From positions 1 to 64,000 of the forward strand of contig RFYV01000003.1 of assembly GCA_009921265.1 (NCBI GenBank): 64,000 nt of DNA, given 5' to 3'. The position numbers and the translations under genes were made by a program. Positions 16,969-26,547 of this stretch are shown here, in pieces. The notes below the pieces were generated by a model. The model ran no database searches. It had not been told where the DNA came from and was given only the letters and a program-made list of their open reading frames with translations. Within the stretch, counting starts at the first letter, position 1; every line of letters starts with the position of its first letter. The stretch comes from Betaproteobacteria bacterium. Lineage in GTDB: Bacteria > Pseudomonadota > Gammaproteobacteria > Burkholderiales > Burkholderiaceae_C.

Positions 16969-18572
16969 TGCAGTTTTCCTTTGATCATGTCAGCGGCTTT
17001 TTCTGCGACCATGGTTGTTGCTGCTAATGTGTTGGCGCTAGGCACTTGTGGCATCACCGAGGCATCGACCACGCGTAAATTTTGAATGCCATAGACGCGT
17101 AATTGCGAATCAACAACGGCCATTGAATCGTTTGTGGTGCCCATCTTGCAAGTACCCACCAAGTGATAGGACGTAGAGCCTCGTGTGCGCGCAAAATCAA
17201 GTAAGGCCTCGTCAGACATGCAATGAGAGCCAGGTACAAGCTCTGAATGGAAGTGTGGCGCAAGTGATGCGCTCGCCATTAATTCTCTGGCGATTTTGAT
17301 TCCAGCAACCATCACTTGCTGATCGACTTCATCGGTCAAATAATTGGGTTGAATAATGGGTTTATCGTTGACATTGGCCGATCGTAATCGGAGCGTGCCT
17401 GAACTGTTGGGTCTTTGTTGACGTACTCCACAACTCATACCCGGAAAATCATCGAGCTCGTAATTTTTTCCAGATTTGTAACTGGCAGGCGTGAATAAAA
17501 CTTGAATATCACCACGCGTTAATTCAGGTTTTGATTTCCAACACACATGAACCATCGATGGGCTCAATGCCAATATGCTGGGTAAACCCAAGAGCCACTT
17601 GGAAATTTCTATACCTAATCTCCACCCGCGTGATAGCTCATTAATCGACGCTGCATTTTTTGCGCGCGCAACCAATCGAACGGTGAAGTGATCGCGTAAA
17701 TTTTTTCCAACGCCAGGCAAATGGTGGGTGACAGGAATTCCTAAGGCTTGTAAGTCAGTTGAGTCTCCAATACCTGAGTGTTGCAAAATTTGGGGTGAGT
17801 TGAGTGTGCCAGCGCAAATAATCACTTCTTTGTTGGCCATCACATCGTGAATGACACCGTCTTGCAAATATCGAACACCAACAGCACGTGTTTCTTCAAA
17901 TAATATCTTTTGAACTCTTGCATTTACTTGCAACTGAACACCGCCTCTTTTGATTGCGGGATGCAAAAATGCATCGGCGCAACTCACGCGTTTGCCTTTA
18001 TAAATATAGCGTTGAAAGTAACCTACGCCATCGTGGACAACGCCATTGAAATCTTGATTGCGTGGAATGCCGTGATCCATCGCGCCTTGAATGTAGGATT
18101 CACAAAGTTTGCTTTTCCAATCGGGATTGGTGATGGGTAACTCACCATTTCTGCCTCGTACATTCTCGTCAGCAGGGCCGATTCTTTTTTCGGTGCGTTT
18201 GAAATAGGGCAGGATGTCTTTGTAAGCCCAACCCACATTGCCCATCTGTGCCCAGTCGTCAAAGTCTTCGGGTTGACCACGGCTATAAACCAAACCATTG
18301 ATTGAGCTTGATCCACCTACTAATTTTCCTTGCGGTAAATTGATGGATCGTCCATTGATGGAGTCGCTCGGTTCGGTTTCGTACGACCATAAAAAACTCG
18401 GGTCGTACAGTGTTTTTACAAAACCTGCAGGTATGCGAATGTACATGCTCGTGTCTGGAATGCCAGCTTCAATCACGCACGCGGTGTGAAGTTTGTCTTG
18501 TGTGAGTCGGTTGGCAAGAATGGATCCAGCGGTGCCGGAACCCACAATGATGTAATCGAATGAATGGTTCAT
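16959..18572 (-). CDS. GMC-family FAD oxidoreductase (choline dehydrogenase-like)
   Basis: 537 aa. The FAD-binding DYIIVGSGTAGSILANRL lies at the N-terminus, GMC signature 1 is GKLVGGSSSINGLVYSRG, signature 2 is GTLNSPQILQHSGIG, and the C-terminal active-site His-Asn pair lies in STSYHLVGTCKMG and PSANTLAATTM. The family oxidises primary alcohols (choline, polyethylene glycol, aliphatic alcohols) with quinone or other acceptors. There is no signal peptide. The gene stands alone, with three inverted repeats 27 to 74 bases upstream of the start. The substrate is not determined; proximity to the CoA-transferase/TRAP operon suggests organic-acid metabolism. Confidence 0.92.
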   Translation of the reverse strand: MNHSFDYIIVGSGTAGSILANRLTQDKLHTACVIEAGIPDTSMYIRIPAGFVKTLYDPSFLWSYETEPSDSINGRSINLPQGKLVGGSSSINGLVYSRGQPEDFDDWAQMGNVGWAYKDILPYFKRTEKRIGPADENVRGRNGELPITNPDWKSKLCESYIQGAMDHGIPRNQDFNGVVHDGVGYFQRYIYKGKRVSCADAFLHPAIKRGGVQLQVNARVQKILFEETRAVGVRYLQDGVIHDVMANKEVIICAGTLNSPQILQHSGIGDSTDLQALGIPVTHHLPGVGKNLRDHFTVRLVARAKNAASINELSRGWRLGIEISKWLLGLPSILALSPSMVHVCWKSKPELTRGDIQVLFTPASYKSGKNYELDDFPGMSCGVRQQRPNSSGTLRLRSANVNDKPIIQPNYLTDEVDQQVMVAGIKIARELMASASLAPHFHSELVPGSHCMSDEALLDFARTRGSTSYHLVGTCKMGTTNDSMAVVDSQLRVYGIQNLRVVDASVMPQVPSANTLAATTMVAEKAADMIKGKLHYS

Positions 18573-18598
18573 GCGATTACTTTAACAGTATTGAACTG

Positions 18599-18646
18599 TC
18601 ACATGTGTGATTCGAAAACTCGAAACTAGGTTCGCTTAAAACCTAG
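18599..18646. promoter_or_regulatory. Cluster of three inverted repeats between the mcr-like and GMC genes
   Basis: Three short inverted repeats follow one another: TCACA-TG-TGTGA (18599-18610), TTCGA-AAAC-TCGAA (18611-18624) and CTAGGTT-N7-AACCTAG (18626-18646). They lie after the CoA-transferase stop and before the GMC start on the minus strand. The last could act as a weak terminator for the upstream operon. The first two look more like operator half-sites for control of the GMC gene. There is no strong T-run after any of them in the direction of transcription. Confidence 0.4.
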
Positions 18647-18668
18647 GTATACAAGGCCAACTACCCAC

Positions 18669-19766
18669 TTACAACCAGTCTTTTAAAATTTGCTCACTGT
18701 CTGCACCTGCGAGGTGAGGCGGATTTTGAATCGCTGAGGGTGTGTGACTAAACCGAGGTGCGGGCTGTGCTTGTAAAACACCTTGCACGCGTGTGTAGGT
18801 TTGACGCTCCACATGATGCTGGTGCTTATCTGTTTCCATCAAATCGAGTACGGGTGCAAAGCATGCATCTGTTCCCTCCAAAAGAGAGCACCAGTGGTCG
18901 CGCGTTTGCGTCAAAAAAAGTTTTTCTAATTTTGTTTTAACTTGATTCCAATGTTCTTGAGAATTTTGTGGAGGTAACTCTTGGATATCAATTTCAAGTC
19001 GACTCATCAATTCTTCATAAAATTTTTTTTCTATCGGTGCAATGCTGATGTATTTACCATCAGATGTTTCATACACGTCATAAAAGGGCGCACCACCATC
19101 AAGAATATTTTGTCCTCGACCACCACTCCATTGCCCCATTTGAGCAATTGCATATTGCATTGTCATCAAACTCGCCGCACCATCGACCATCGCTGCATCG
19201 ACCACTTGGCCTTTGCCACTTTGTTTGGCGTGCAAAAGGGCAGCAAGCAAGCCCATTGCCAAGTACAAGGCGCCACCACCAAAGTCACCAATTAAATTAA
19301 GTGGGATCATGGGCTTGTGATGAGGTCTGCCCATGCTGTGTGTCACACCAGTGAGCGAAATGTAATTCAGGTCGTGACCTGCGGCATTTGCCAATGGCCC
19401 ATGTTGTCCCCATCCCGTGATTCTTCCAAAGCACAATTTGGGATTGAGTTGCATACAAACATCCGCCCCCAAGCCCAATCGCTCCATCACTCCCGGTCGA
19501 AAGCCTTCAATCAAACCATCGGTTTTACCGATGAGTTTTAAAACTGTTTGCAGTCCTTCATCGGTTTTTAAATCAACAGCAATGGATCGTTTGCTGCGAT
19601 TGAGTAAATCGAATTCGGGTGAAAAGTTAATGCCTTTATCGTGTGAAGAGACGCGATCAACGCGCACCACATCGGCTCCCATATCTGCGAGCAACATGCC
19701 ACAAAAGGGTCCAGGGCCAATGCCAGCCATCTCGATGATTTTGATGCCTTTGAGTGGACCGCTCAT
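18669..19766 (-). CDS. CaiB/BaiF family III CoA-transferase, alpha-methylacyl-CoA racemase-like
   Basis: 365 aa. The start LKGIKIIEMAGIGPGPFCGMLLADMGADVV closely resembles alpha-methylacyl-CoA racemases. GRITGWGQHGPLANAAGHDLNYI carries the His and Asp region used by the racemase, and VDAAMVDGAASLMTMQYA is also typical. The enzyme either moves CoA between acids or epimerises 2-methylacyl-CoA; the sequence leans to the racemase subgroup. It is the last gene of the dctPQM-linked operon (18-base gap after dctM), so the imported acid is probably activated to, or handled as, its CoA ester. Confidence 0.88.
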   Translation of the reverse strand: MSGPLKGIKIIEMAGIGPGPFCGMLLADMGADVVRVDRVSSHDKGINFSPEFDLLNRSKRSIAVDLKTDEGLQTVLKLIGKTDGLIEGFRPGVMERLGLGADVCMQLNPKLCFGRITGWGQHGPLANAAGHDLNYISLTGVTHSMGRPHHKPMIPLNLIGDFGGGALYLAMGLLAALLHAKQSGKGQVVDAAMVDGAASLMTMQYAIAQMGQWSGGRGQNILDGGAPFYDVYETSDGKYISIAPIEKKFYEELMSRLEIDIQELPPQNSQEHWNQVKTKLEKLFLTQTRDHWCSLLEGTDACFAPVLDLMETDKHQHHVERQTYTRVQGVLQAQPAPRFSHTPSAIQNPPHLAGADSEQILKDWL

Positions 19767-19784
19767 GATTGAACTCCAAAAAAA

Positions 19785-21080
19785 TTACATTTTTAAAATT
19801 TGTGGCAATACCATCACGATAGAAGGAAACGCAACAATCAAAGCAAGCACCACAATCAAACAATAAACAAATGGCATCACGCCTTTAAAAATAACACCTG
19901 TTGTGAGATGGGGCAGCATATTTTTAACGACAAACATATTCATCCCCACAGGCGGGCTGATAAGTCCAATCATCACCACCAAAACAATGATGACGCCAAA
20001 CCAAACAGGATCCATGCCCATACCCACAACCAATGGAAAGAAGACGGGGATGGTTAGAAGAATCATGGATAACTCTTCCATGGCGGTACCAAGCAACACA
20101 TAAATCACGCAAATGGTCATCATCACCATGGTGGGGCTGATGTTGTTGGACATCACAAAATTGCGCAAATCGGCTGGCATAGAAGTGAAGTTGATGAAGT
20201 TACCAAACACCAGCGCGCCCACCAAAATCATAAATAGCATGCCCGTAGTGCGTGCGCTATCGACTAATATTTCTAATAATATTTTGAAATTTAATGTCTT
20301 GCGACTTATCGCAATGCACAAAGCACCAAACGCACCGATACCTGCGCCTTCAGTTGCTGTAAATACACCACCATAGATGCCACCCATGACAATGACAAAC
20401 AACAGAGCAACTGCCCATACGTGTTTGAATGCATCCCAACGCTCGCTCCAAGAAGACCGTTGTGCGCCAGGTCCCCATGTGGGATGACGCCATGTGAGAT
20501 ATGAAACAGTGACGCACATGAGTGCTGCCGTTAATAAGCCAGGAATCAATCCTGCAGCAAACAATTTACCGATGTTTGTCTGTGTAACCAATCCGTAAAT
20601 GACCATGATGGTCGATGGTGGTATCAAGATACCCAATGTGCCGCCCGCAGCAATCGTTCCTGCAGAAAGCTCATCGGAGTAGCCATTGATTTTCATGGAG
20701 GGGTAAGCTACTTTGGTCATTGTCGCTGCTGTAGCAATTGAGGAACCACAGATAGCGCCAAACCCTGCACACGCCAATACAGTAGCCATTGCCAATCCAC
20801 CACGCAAATGACCAATGAGTGTGTAGGCCAATCGATATAGCTCATTGGACATACCTGCTCGTGTCACCAGGTTGCCCATTAATATAAATAAAGGCACGAC
20901 CGATAGCGTGTATTGAAAACCTGATTCATAAACAGTGGATGTAACCGATGCCATTGATGGCATCACACCGCGCATCCACCACAAACCTAAAAAACCCATC
21001 AAGCCCATCGAGATTGCAATGGGTATTCGAATCATCGATAGCATCAACATGGCGACAAGGCCAACGATTGCTTCAGTCAT
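19785..21080 (-). CDS. dctM: TRAP transporter large permease subunit (DctM type)
   Basis: 431 aa with about 12 hydrophobic helices. Diagnostic stretches include GFGAICGSSIATAATMTKVAYPSM, GGTLGILIPPSTIMVIYG and IGLISPPVGMNMFVVKN. DctM is the membrane subunit that moves a substrate, usually a dicarboxylate or other organic acid, with sodium or protons. It lies 20 bases after dctQ and 18 before the CoA-transferase gene in one minus-strand operon. Confidence 0.94.
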   Translation of the reverse strand: MTEAIVGLVAMLMLSMIRIPIAISMGLMGFLGLWWMRGVMPSMASVTSTVYESGFQYTLSVVPLFILMGNLVTRAGMSNELYRLAYTLIGHLRGGLAMATVLACAGFGAICGSSIATAATMTKVAYPSMKINGYSDELSAGTIAAGGTLGILIPPSTIMVIYGLVTQTNIGKLFAAGLIPGLLTAALMCVTVSYLTWRHPTWGPGAQRSSWSERWDAFKHVWAVALLFVIVMGGIYGGVFTATEGAGIGAFGALCIAISRKTLNFKILLEILVDSARTTGMLFMILVGALVFGNFINFTSMPADLRNFVMSNNISPTMVMMTICVIYVLLGTAMEELSMILLTIPVFFPLVVGMGMDPVWFGVIIVLVVMIGLISPPVGMNMFVVKNMLPHLTTGVIFKGVMPFVYCLIVVLALIVAFPSIVMVLPQILKM

Positions 21081-21100
21081 GTCATGGTTTCAATCACAAA

Positions 21101-21589
21101 TCAAGTGGTGGTAGGGCCAATATCGAATGTTTCCGCACGGGGCATGAAAATTAATACGAATTGAATAAGTGCAGTGGAAACAATCATGAAGGCCATGACA
21201 TAAGCAACAGGGGCTAAAGGAATATGTAACACGTGGGTCGTATCGCCATAATTAGCAATACGTGTAGCGCGATTAAAAATTAAATAACCAATACCTAAAA
21301 ATACAAATGCACAAACGGTGTCAGATAGTTTATTTAAAAATTGTTTGACGGCAGGACTCATGAATGAATCTAACGTATCAATCACAATGTGTTCGCGTCG
21401 TGCGGTGACCAAGGGCAGGGCAGAGTAGATGAGCAAAGCCAATGCCATCTCTGTCATCTCTAAACCGCCTAGCAAAGGAATATTAAAAAAATAACGCCCA
21501 ATCACATCAACGGTGGTGATGCCCATCAATGCAAACAAAACGAATGCACTGATGAATTCAAGAATTTGAATGGGCGTTTTTCGATTCAT
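21101..21589 (-). CDS. dctQ: TRAP transporter small permease subunit (DctQ type)
   Basis: 162 aa with four hydrophobic helices. It contains the DctQ pattern GITTVDVIGRYFFNIPLLGGLEMTEMALALLIYSALPLVTARREHIVIDTL, quoted here only as its conserved order (VIGRYFF, EMTEMAL, REHIVID). DctQ pairs with DctM and the periplasmic DctP. The start overlaps the dctP stop by 4 bases, so translation is coupled. The last residues FDIGPTTT are a short polar tail. Confidence 0.92.
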   Translation of the reverse strand: MNRKTPIQILEFISAFVLFALMGITTVDVIGRYFFNIPLLGGLEMTEMALALLIYSALPLVTARREHIVIDTLDSFMSPAVKQFLNKLSDTVCAFVFLGIGYLIFNRATRIANYGDTTHVLHIPLAPVAYVMAFMIVSTALIQFVLIFMPRAETFDIGPTTT

Positions 21590-22617
21590 CGACCTGCTGC
21601 TACACGTTTGATTTCTTCATGAAACTCAGCCAATACTTTGGTGCCATCGATGCCTTTTGCGTTGGCTGCCTTGATCCAATCGTTGGAGAGTGGTTCGGTA
21701 CGCTTGCGTACATCTGCAACAAATGCGGGGTTGGCGTCAACCATAGCAACCCCAGCAGCTTTTAAAGCGTCGTATGCAACTTTGTCAGCGGCGTCCCAGG
21801 CCTTACCTGCTAAGCGTGCCAATGATTCACCAGAAACCGAAGTGATGGCGTCTTGATCTTGTTTGGACAATGAATTCCATTTGTCTTCATTCATGAAAAA
21901 ACCAAACGACGATGAATAAAAGCCGCCAGGAAAATATGTGGCGTGTTTAACGACTTTATCGAGGTTGAATGATTTGATCGATTCAGAAGGAAAGAACGTG
22001 CCGTCTGCAATGCCTGATGAAAGAATTTCATAGGACTCAACTGAAGGCTTGACCAATGGGGACGCGCCCAATGCTTTGGCTGATGCTTCAGAGATACCAC
22101 CGCCACTTCTGATTTTCATACCCGCCAAATCGGCAACCGAGTTGACTGGTTTTTTGACGGAAAACATTTGACCAGGACCGTGCGTGAATACAGCCAACAA
22201 CTTAACACCTTTGTATTCGTTGGCTTGTTGCAAATATTTCCAGTGAATGCGGTTGTAAGCCACTGAATTGATTTCTGCCGTTGGACCTGAACCAGGCAAT
22301 TCGGCTAATAGAGGGAGTGGATGACGTGCGGGTGTGTAGCTTGCCGTTACAAACGATACATCCATCAAACCGTCTCGTACACCGTCGAAAGTTCCGGGAG
22401 GAGCGACAGGGTGTTTGGGGAGCATTTGAACTTTGACGCGTCCGTTGGTTGCTTTTTCGACGGCAGAGGCCCAACCCATCATCACATCTTTGGTGAGTAA
22501 ATGCGTGGGGGGTACCCAACTTGACATATTGACGACGGTTTGCGCTTGCAATAGGGTGGACCCCAAGAGTGCAAAAGCTGCGCAGAATTTGGCTAGGTTT
22601 TGAAGGGTGGATTTCAT
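21586..22617 (-). CDS. dctP: TRAP transporter periplasmic receptor (DctP type)
   Basis: 343 aa from the ATG at 22617. The upstream ATG at 22629 lies inside its own ribosome site (GGAGTCGTTT before ATGAAA), so 22617 is preferred. Signal peptide MKSTLQNLAKFCAAFALLGSTLLQAQ. The DctP fold is shown by LAGMKIRSGGGISEASAKALG and FFPSESIKSFNLDKVVKHATY. It captures an organic acid for the DctQM pair that follows. The gene begins the operon, divergent from the denD-like gene, with a 93-base shared control region. Confidence 0.92.
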   Translation of the reverse strand: MKSTLQNLAKFCAAFALLGSTLLQAQTVVNMSSWVPPTHLLTKDVMMGWASAVEKATNGRVKVQMLPKHPVAPPGTFDGVRDGLMDVSFVTASYTPARHPLPLLAELPGSGPTAEINSVAYNRIHWKYLQQANEYKGVKLLAVFTHGPGQMFSVKKPVNSVADLAGMKIRSGGGISEASAKALGASPLVKPSVESYEILSSGIADGTFFPSESIKSFNLDKVVKHATYFPGGFYSSSFGFFMNEDKWNSLSKQDQDAITSVSGESLARLAGKAWDAADKVAYDALKAAGVAMVDANPAFVADVRKRTEPLSNDWIKAANAKGIDGTKVLAEFHEEIKRVAAGR

Positions 22618-22710
22618 AAACGACTCCATGTTTTATTTCGAAGAAAAACTCCACGAAGTATAGTCAGTATAAGATGGCATTTTGCCTAGGGCAAACCACA
22701 AGACATCTAA

Positions 22711-23736
22711 GTGACTCATTCATTGAATCAGACAAAGTTAAATCGAATATTGGTAACGGGGGCGTCAGGCTTTTTGGGTCAAGCATTGGTGCGTCAATTG
22801 TGCAGTTCAATGACAACGCAAACGCAATTGATTTTGACCGATACGTTAGCGGGTGACTTTCAACATCCGCAATGCACATGGATCACGGGCGATTTATCCA
22901 AACCTCAATTGCAATCTTTACTCTTTGAAAATCCTATTGATGCGGTTGTGCATTTGGCAGGTATCGTGAGTGGACGCGCAGAAGAGGATTGGCTCTTGGG
23001 TCAACGCGTCAATGTGCAAGCAAGTATGGATTTGCTTCATCGCTGTCGACATCAATGGTTGACACATCAACGCAAGGTGCGATGGGTGATGAGTAGCTCG
23101 ATTGCTGTTTATGGCGCGCCACTTCCTGTGCAAATCAACGAAGAAACCCACAGCATTCCAAGTTTGACTTATGGTGCGCACAAACGAATGATCGAGATGA
23201 TGCTCCATGATTTAAGTCGTCGGGGTGAACTCGATGCGCGTGCACTGCGCTTGTCGGGGGTGGTGATTCGACCGGCCACGCCCAACGGTGCATTGTCGGG
23301 TTTTAATAGTGATTTGCTCAGAGAACTTTTGTCAGGTCGTGATTTTGTTTGCCCTGTGTCACAAGATGCAAGTATTTGGATTATGAGTTTAGAAACAGCG
23401 GTTAAACAATTGTTGCAGTTGTTGAGGATGAATGAAGATCAATGGAATGACGTGATGTCTGGGCATGGTTGTTGGGTCAATGCGCCATCTTGGACTCTTA
23501 CAGTTGCACAATTGGTGCAAGCGATGACGCTTATCGATTCAAACATTCCATCTCGCATTCATTACCAAGTGCAAAATCATTTGCAACAGCAATTTGGCTC
23601 GTGGCCATTGCAAACTCAATTTGAAAGAGGTGTTGCGCTCGGTCTCAAATACGATAGAAGCGTTCACGACCAAGACATCGCATCATTTGTGCATCGTCTT
23701 TGGCAACAATATCAACATCAGAAAGTGATGACATGA
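22711..23736 (+). CDS. denD: NAD-dependent epimerase/dehydratase family, D-erythronate dehydrogenase-like
   Basis: 341 aa, starting at a GTG. The extended-SDR nucleotide motif is [14 protein letters not shown], with active-site Tyr-x3-Lys in TYGAHKRM and Ser in MSSSIAVYG. The run [36 protein letters not shown] strongly resembles DenD, which oxidises D-erythronate at C2, rather than sugar-nucleotide epimerases. The stop overlaps the ATG of the ilvD-like gene, heading a four-gene operon with lrgAB. Symbol given on family resemblance; the substrate could be another C4 sugar acid. Confidence 0.75.
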   Translation: MTHSLNQTKLNRILVTGASGFLGQALVRQLCSSMTTQTQLILTDTLAGDFQHPQCTWITGDLSKPQLQSLLFENPIDAVVHLAGIVSGRAEEDWLLGQRVNVQASMDLLHRCRHQWLTHQRKVRWVMSSSIAVYGAPLPVQINEETHSIPSLTYGAHKRMIEMMLHDLSRRGELDARALRLSGVVIRPATPNGALSGFNSDLLRELLSGRDFVCPVSQDASIWIMSLETAVKQLLQLLRMNEDQWNDVMSGHGCWVNAPSWTLTVAQLVQAMTLIDSNIPSRIHYQVQNHLQQQFGSWPLQTQFERGVALGLKYDRSVHDQDIASFVHRLWQQYQHQKVMT

Positions 23737-25448
23737 GTTCAGATTCACCGCGTATTTTTAAACCGCAAGACAAACTTAACTCCGCACGCATTGTGGAAGG
23801 TATGGATCGCACACCGCATCGTGCTTTTTTGCGTGCATTGGGTTTGGGTGATGAAGATTTTGGCAAGCCGATGATTGGCATTGTGAGTCAACATGGCGAT
23901 AACACGCCGTGTTCCAAATCATTGGGGCCACAAGCTGACGAGGCGCGATTAGGTGTTGCGTCTGAGCAAGCCATTCCCGTGCCTTTCACCACTATTTCTG
24001 TATCCGATGGTGTGTCGATGAATCATCCGGGTATGCGCATGAGTTTGGTTTCGCGCGAACTAATTGCAGATTCCATTGAAGCGGTGATTGCTGCGCACGC
24101 ATACGATGGCTTGGTTGGTTTTGCGGGTTGTGACAAAACATTGCCAGGTGTTTTGATGGCAATGGTGCGACTCAATTGCCCCAGTGTATTTGTGTATGGT
24201 GGTGCGATGTTGCCAGGGCAATGGAAGGGTCGCGATGTCACGATTTTGTCTGCGTATGAAGCCGTGGGTTCGGTGATTGCAGGACAAATGTCTGAAGCTG
24301 ATTTATTAGGACTTGAAAAAGCATGTTCACCCACTGTGGGCTCATGCCCAGGTCAATTCACAGCCAATACCATGGCGATGGTTGCAGAAACATTGGGTCT
24401 TGCTTTACCAGGATCGGCCATGATGCCTGCTGTTTATAGTGAACGATTGGCATTGGCTCGAATGGCAGGCAGACGTGTCACGCAAATTGTTCGTGAGGGT
24501 GGGCCCCTGCCACGCGATCTCGTCACGCGTCAATCCTTAGAAAACGCAGCAGCAGCCGTTGCTGCAACAGGTGGTTCAACAAATGCAGGTTTGCATTTAC
24601 CTGCGATTGCGCACGAAGCAGGTATTTCATTCACATTAGAAGATGTGGCCAAAGTGTTTGAACGAACACCATTAATTGCAGACTTACAACCCGGCGGAAA
24701 ATATTTGGCCGTTGATTTGCATCGTGTGGGTGGCGTTCAATCGGTGTTAAAAGTTTTGCTCGATGGTGGTTTTTTACACGGCGACGCACTCACACTATCG
24801 GGTCATACATTGGCGCAGTCATTGCGAGAAATGCCTGCGCCCGATGGTGGTGTTGTCAAAAGTATTTCGCAAGCACTCTCTAAGAGCGGTGGACTCGTTG
24901 TACTCAAAGGCAATCTTGCACCCGATGGTGCTTTGATCAAAGTAGCAGGACTTCAACAACGTGTGTTTGAAGGAACGGCTCTTGTATTTGAAAATGAAGA
25001 AGAAGCCTTTGAAGCGGTGTCTGCACGTCAATACAAAGAAGGCGATGTATTGGTCATTCGCAACGAAGGCCCCAAAGGAGGTCCAGGAATGAGAGAGATG
25101 CTGGGTGTGACCGCATTGGTTTACGGCCAAGGCATGGGAGAAAAGGTAGCGCTACTCACTGACGGTCGTTTTTCTGGTGCAACACGCGGCATGATGGTGG
25201 GCTATATTGGTCCTGAAGCGGCGGACAACGGTCCAATTGCATGGTTAAAAAATGGCGACCGCATTCGATTAGATACTCACAACGCAACCTTGGATGTGTT
25301 GATGGACGCAGCCTTATGGCTTCAAAGAAAAAAAGAAAGCGCGAATCGTGTGAAACCTTATTTGTCGGGTGTTCTTGAAAAATATGCGCGCTTGGTCTCG
25401 CCTGCAAGGTTAGGCGCCGTGACACACAGTGGGCCAGAAAAAAAATGA
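23733..25448 (+). CDS. ilvD: IlvD/Edd-family dehydratase (dihydroxy-acid dehydratase-like)
   Basis: 571 aa from the ATG at 23733, which overlaps the denD stop (ATGA); the track's extra N-terminal codons come from readthrough of the denD end. Iron-sulfur cysteines appear at [19 protein letters not shown] and [34 protein letters not shown] and [15 protein letters not shown] are classic family blocks. The enzyme removes water from a 2,3-dihydroxy acid to give a 2-keto acid. The TPCS in place of the usual TPCN, and the operon with denD and lrgAB, open the possibility of a sugar-acid dehydratase rather than the branched-chain biosynthetic enzyme. No ilvBCE genes are nearby. Confidence 0.85.
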   Translation: MSSDSPRIFKPQDKLNSARIVEGMDRTPHRAFLRALGLGDEDFGKPMIGIVSQHGDNTPCSKSLGPQADEARLGVASEQAIPVPFTTISVSDGVSMNHPGMRMSLVSRELIADSIEAVIAAHAYDGLVGFAGCDKTLPGVLMAMVRLNCPSVFVYGGAMLPGQWKGRDVTILSAYEAVGSVIAGQMSEADLLGLEKACSPTVGSCPGQFTANTMAMVAETLGLALPGSAMMPAVYSERLALARMAGRRVTQIVREGGPLPRDLVTRQSLENAAAAVAATGGSTNAGLHLPAIAHEAGISFTLEDVAKVFERTPLIADLQPGGKYLAVDLHRVGGVQSVLKVLLDGGFLHGDALTLSGHTLAQSLREMPAPDGGVVKSISQALSKSGGLVVLKGNLAPDGALIKVAGLQQRVFEGTALVFENEEEAFEAVSARQYKEGDVLVIRNEGPKGGPGMREMLGVTALVYGQGMGEKVALLTDGRFSGATRGMMVGYIGPEAADNGPIAWLKNGDRIRLDTHNATLDVLMDAALWLQRKKESANRVKPYLSGVLEKYARLVSPARLGAVTHSGPEKK

Positions 25449-25804
25449 TCGAAGGTTTGGTTTTTATTTTTATTTTTCAATCTTTGGGCGAATTGTTTTC
25501 GCATTTTATTTTTTCTCTGATTCCAGGTCCTGTTATTTGTTTGATTTTTTTATTGATTTTTCTATTCATGCGCGGAAATGTGCCTGCTTCAATTGATTGG
25601 GTGGGTAGTTCAATCTTGCAACATTTAGGTTTGCTATTCATTCCCGCAACAGTTGGTGTGGTTTTGTATTTGCCGCTGTTGCAAACGCATGCTTGGGGTA
25701 TCGCTTTGGCTTTGCTTGTCAGCACAATCACTACTGTCGCCGTTACATCGTTGTTTTTGAAGTTCATGGCGTCAGCCGATGGGGAGCAAAATCATCATGA
25801 CTAA
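25445..25804 (+). CDS. lrgA: LrgA/CidA-family membrane protein
   Basis: 119 aa with four hydrophobic helices and the family signature [19 protein letters not shown] followed by [16 protein letters not shown]. It overlaps the ilvD stop by 4 bases. LrgA-type proteins pair with LrgB. Members have been described as holin-like lysis modulators, and also as parts of pyruvate or glycolate/glycerate carriers. The operon here favours a transport role for a hydroxy or keto acid (inference). The C-terminus is polar with HH. Confidence 0.9.
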   Translation: MIEGLVFIFIFQSLGELFSHFIFSLIPGPVICLIFLLIFLFMRGNVPASIDWVGSSILQHLGLLFIPATVGVVLYLPLLQTHAWGIALALLVSTITTVAVTSLFLKFMASADGEQNHHD

Positions 25805-26534
25805 TGCATTGCCACCCATGACAGAAATTTGGGTTTATCTATCGGGTAGTCCCTTGCTTGCGTTGGTCTTCACTCTCAGTGCTTATTTACTGGGTTTGTC
25901 GGTCTATGAAAAATCTCAACGCCATCCATTAGCCAATCCCGTTTTAATTGCTGTGATTGTGGTTGCTGTGAGTATCACAGTGCTCAATATGCCTTATGCC
26001 AAGTATTTTGAAGGCGCGCAGTTTGTTCATTTTTTATTAGGAACTGCAACTGTCGCGTTGGCTATTCCAATTTACAAAGGTTTTGAATCCTTGCGTTCGC
26101 GCATGGGAGTGCTCTTGTTGGCCTTGATTGCAGGTGGCATTACATCGATAGCAACTGCAGTGGGTGTTGCCAAATTCATGCGTGTTGATGAAGCATTGGT
26201 CAGAGGCCTATGGGCTAAATCGGTGACTGCACCCATTGCTATGGGTGTGGCAGAGCGCATTCATGCATCGCCGACTTTAACGGCCATCTTTGCTGTGAGT
26301 ACAGGTATATTGGGCGCAGTATTGGGTCGATTTGTTTTGAATGCATGCGGCATCATTCCTTGGTGGCAAAGAGGATTTGCTTTAGGCGTTGCATCCCATG
26401 GAATCGGCACATCGCGCGCTTTCAGTGTTCATCCACAAGCAGGCACCTATGCCAGTTTAGGCATGGGCTTACATGGCATGGTTGGCGCTGTATTGATACC
26501 GTGGGCTGCAAGTTTTTTTTATACAAACATTTAA
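25797..26534 (+). CDS. lrgB: LrgB-family membrane protein
   Basis: 246 aa from the ATG at 25797, which overlaps the lrgA end by 8 bases; the track start 6 codons upstream lies deeper in lrgA. About seven hydrophobic helices are present. The conserved ALVRGLWAKSVTAPIAMG and GFALGVASHGIGTSRAF match LrgB. With LrgA it forms an inner-membrane complex. Chloroplast PLGG1, a fused LrgA-LrgB homologue, carries glycolate and glycerate, which fits the neighbouring hydroxy-acid enzymes. It is convergent with the next TRAP operon after a 13-base AT-rich gap. Confidence 0.92.
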   Translation: MTNALPPMTEIWVYLSGSPLLALVFTLSAYLLGLSVYEKSQRHPLANPVLIAVIVVAVSITVLNMPYAKYFEGAQFVHFLLGTATVALAIPIYKGFESLRSRMGVLLLALIAGGITSIATAVGVAKFMRVDEALVRGLWAKSVTAPIAMGVAERIHASPTLTAIFAVSTGILGAVLGRFVLNACGIIPWWQRGFALGVASHGIGTSRAFSVHPQAGTYASLGMGLHGMVGAVLIPWAASFFYTNI

Positions 26535-26547
26535 AATTTTAAAAATT

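Noticed and set aside
19317-20376. Plus-strand ORFs across the CoA-transferase and dctM genes
   Set aside because: Antisense shadows with His/Asn-rich nonsense content; the minus-strand genes have full family motifs.
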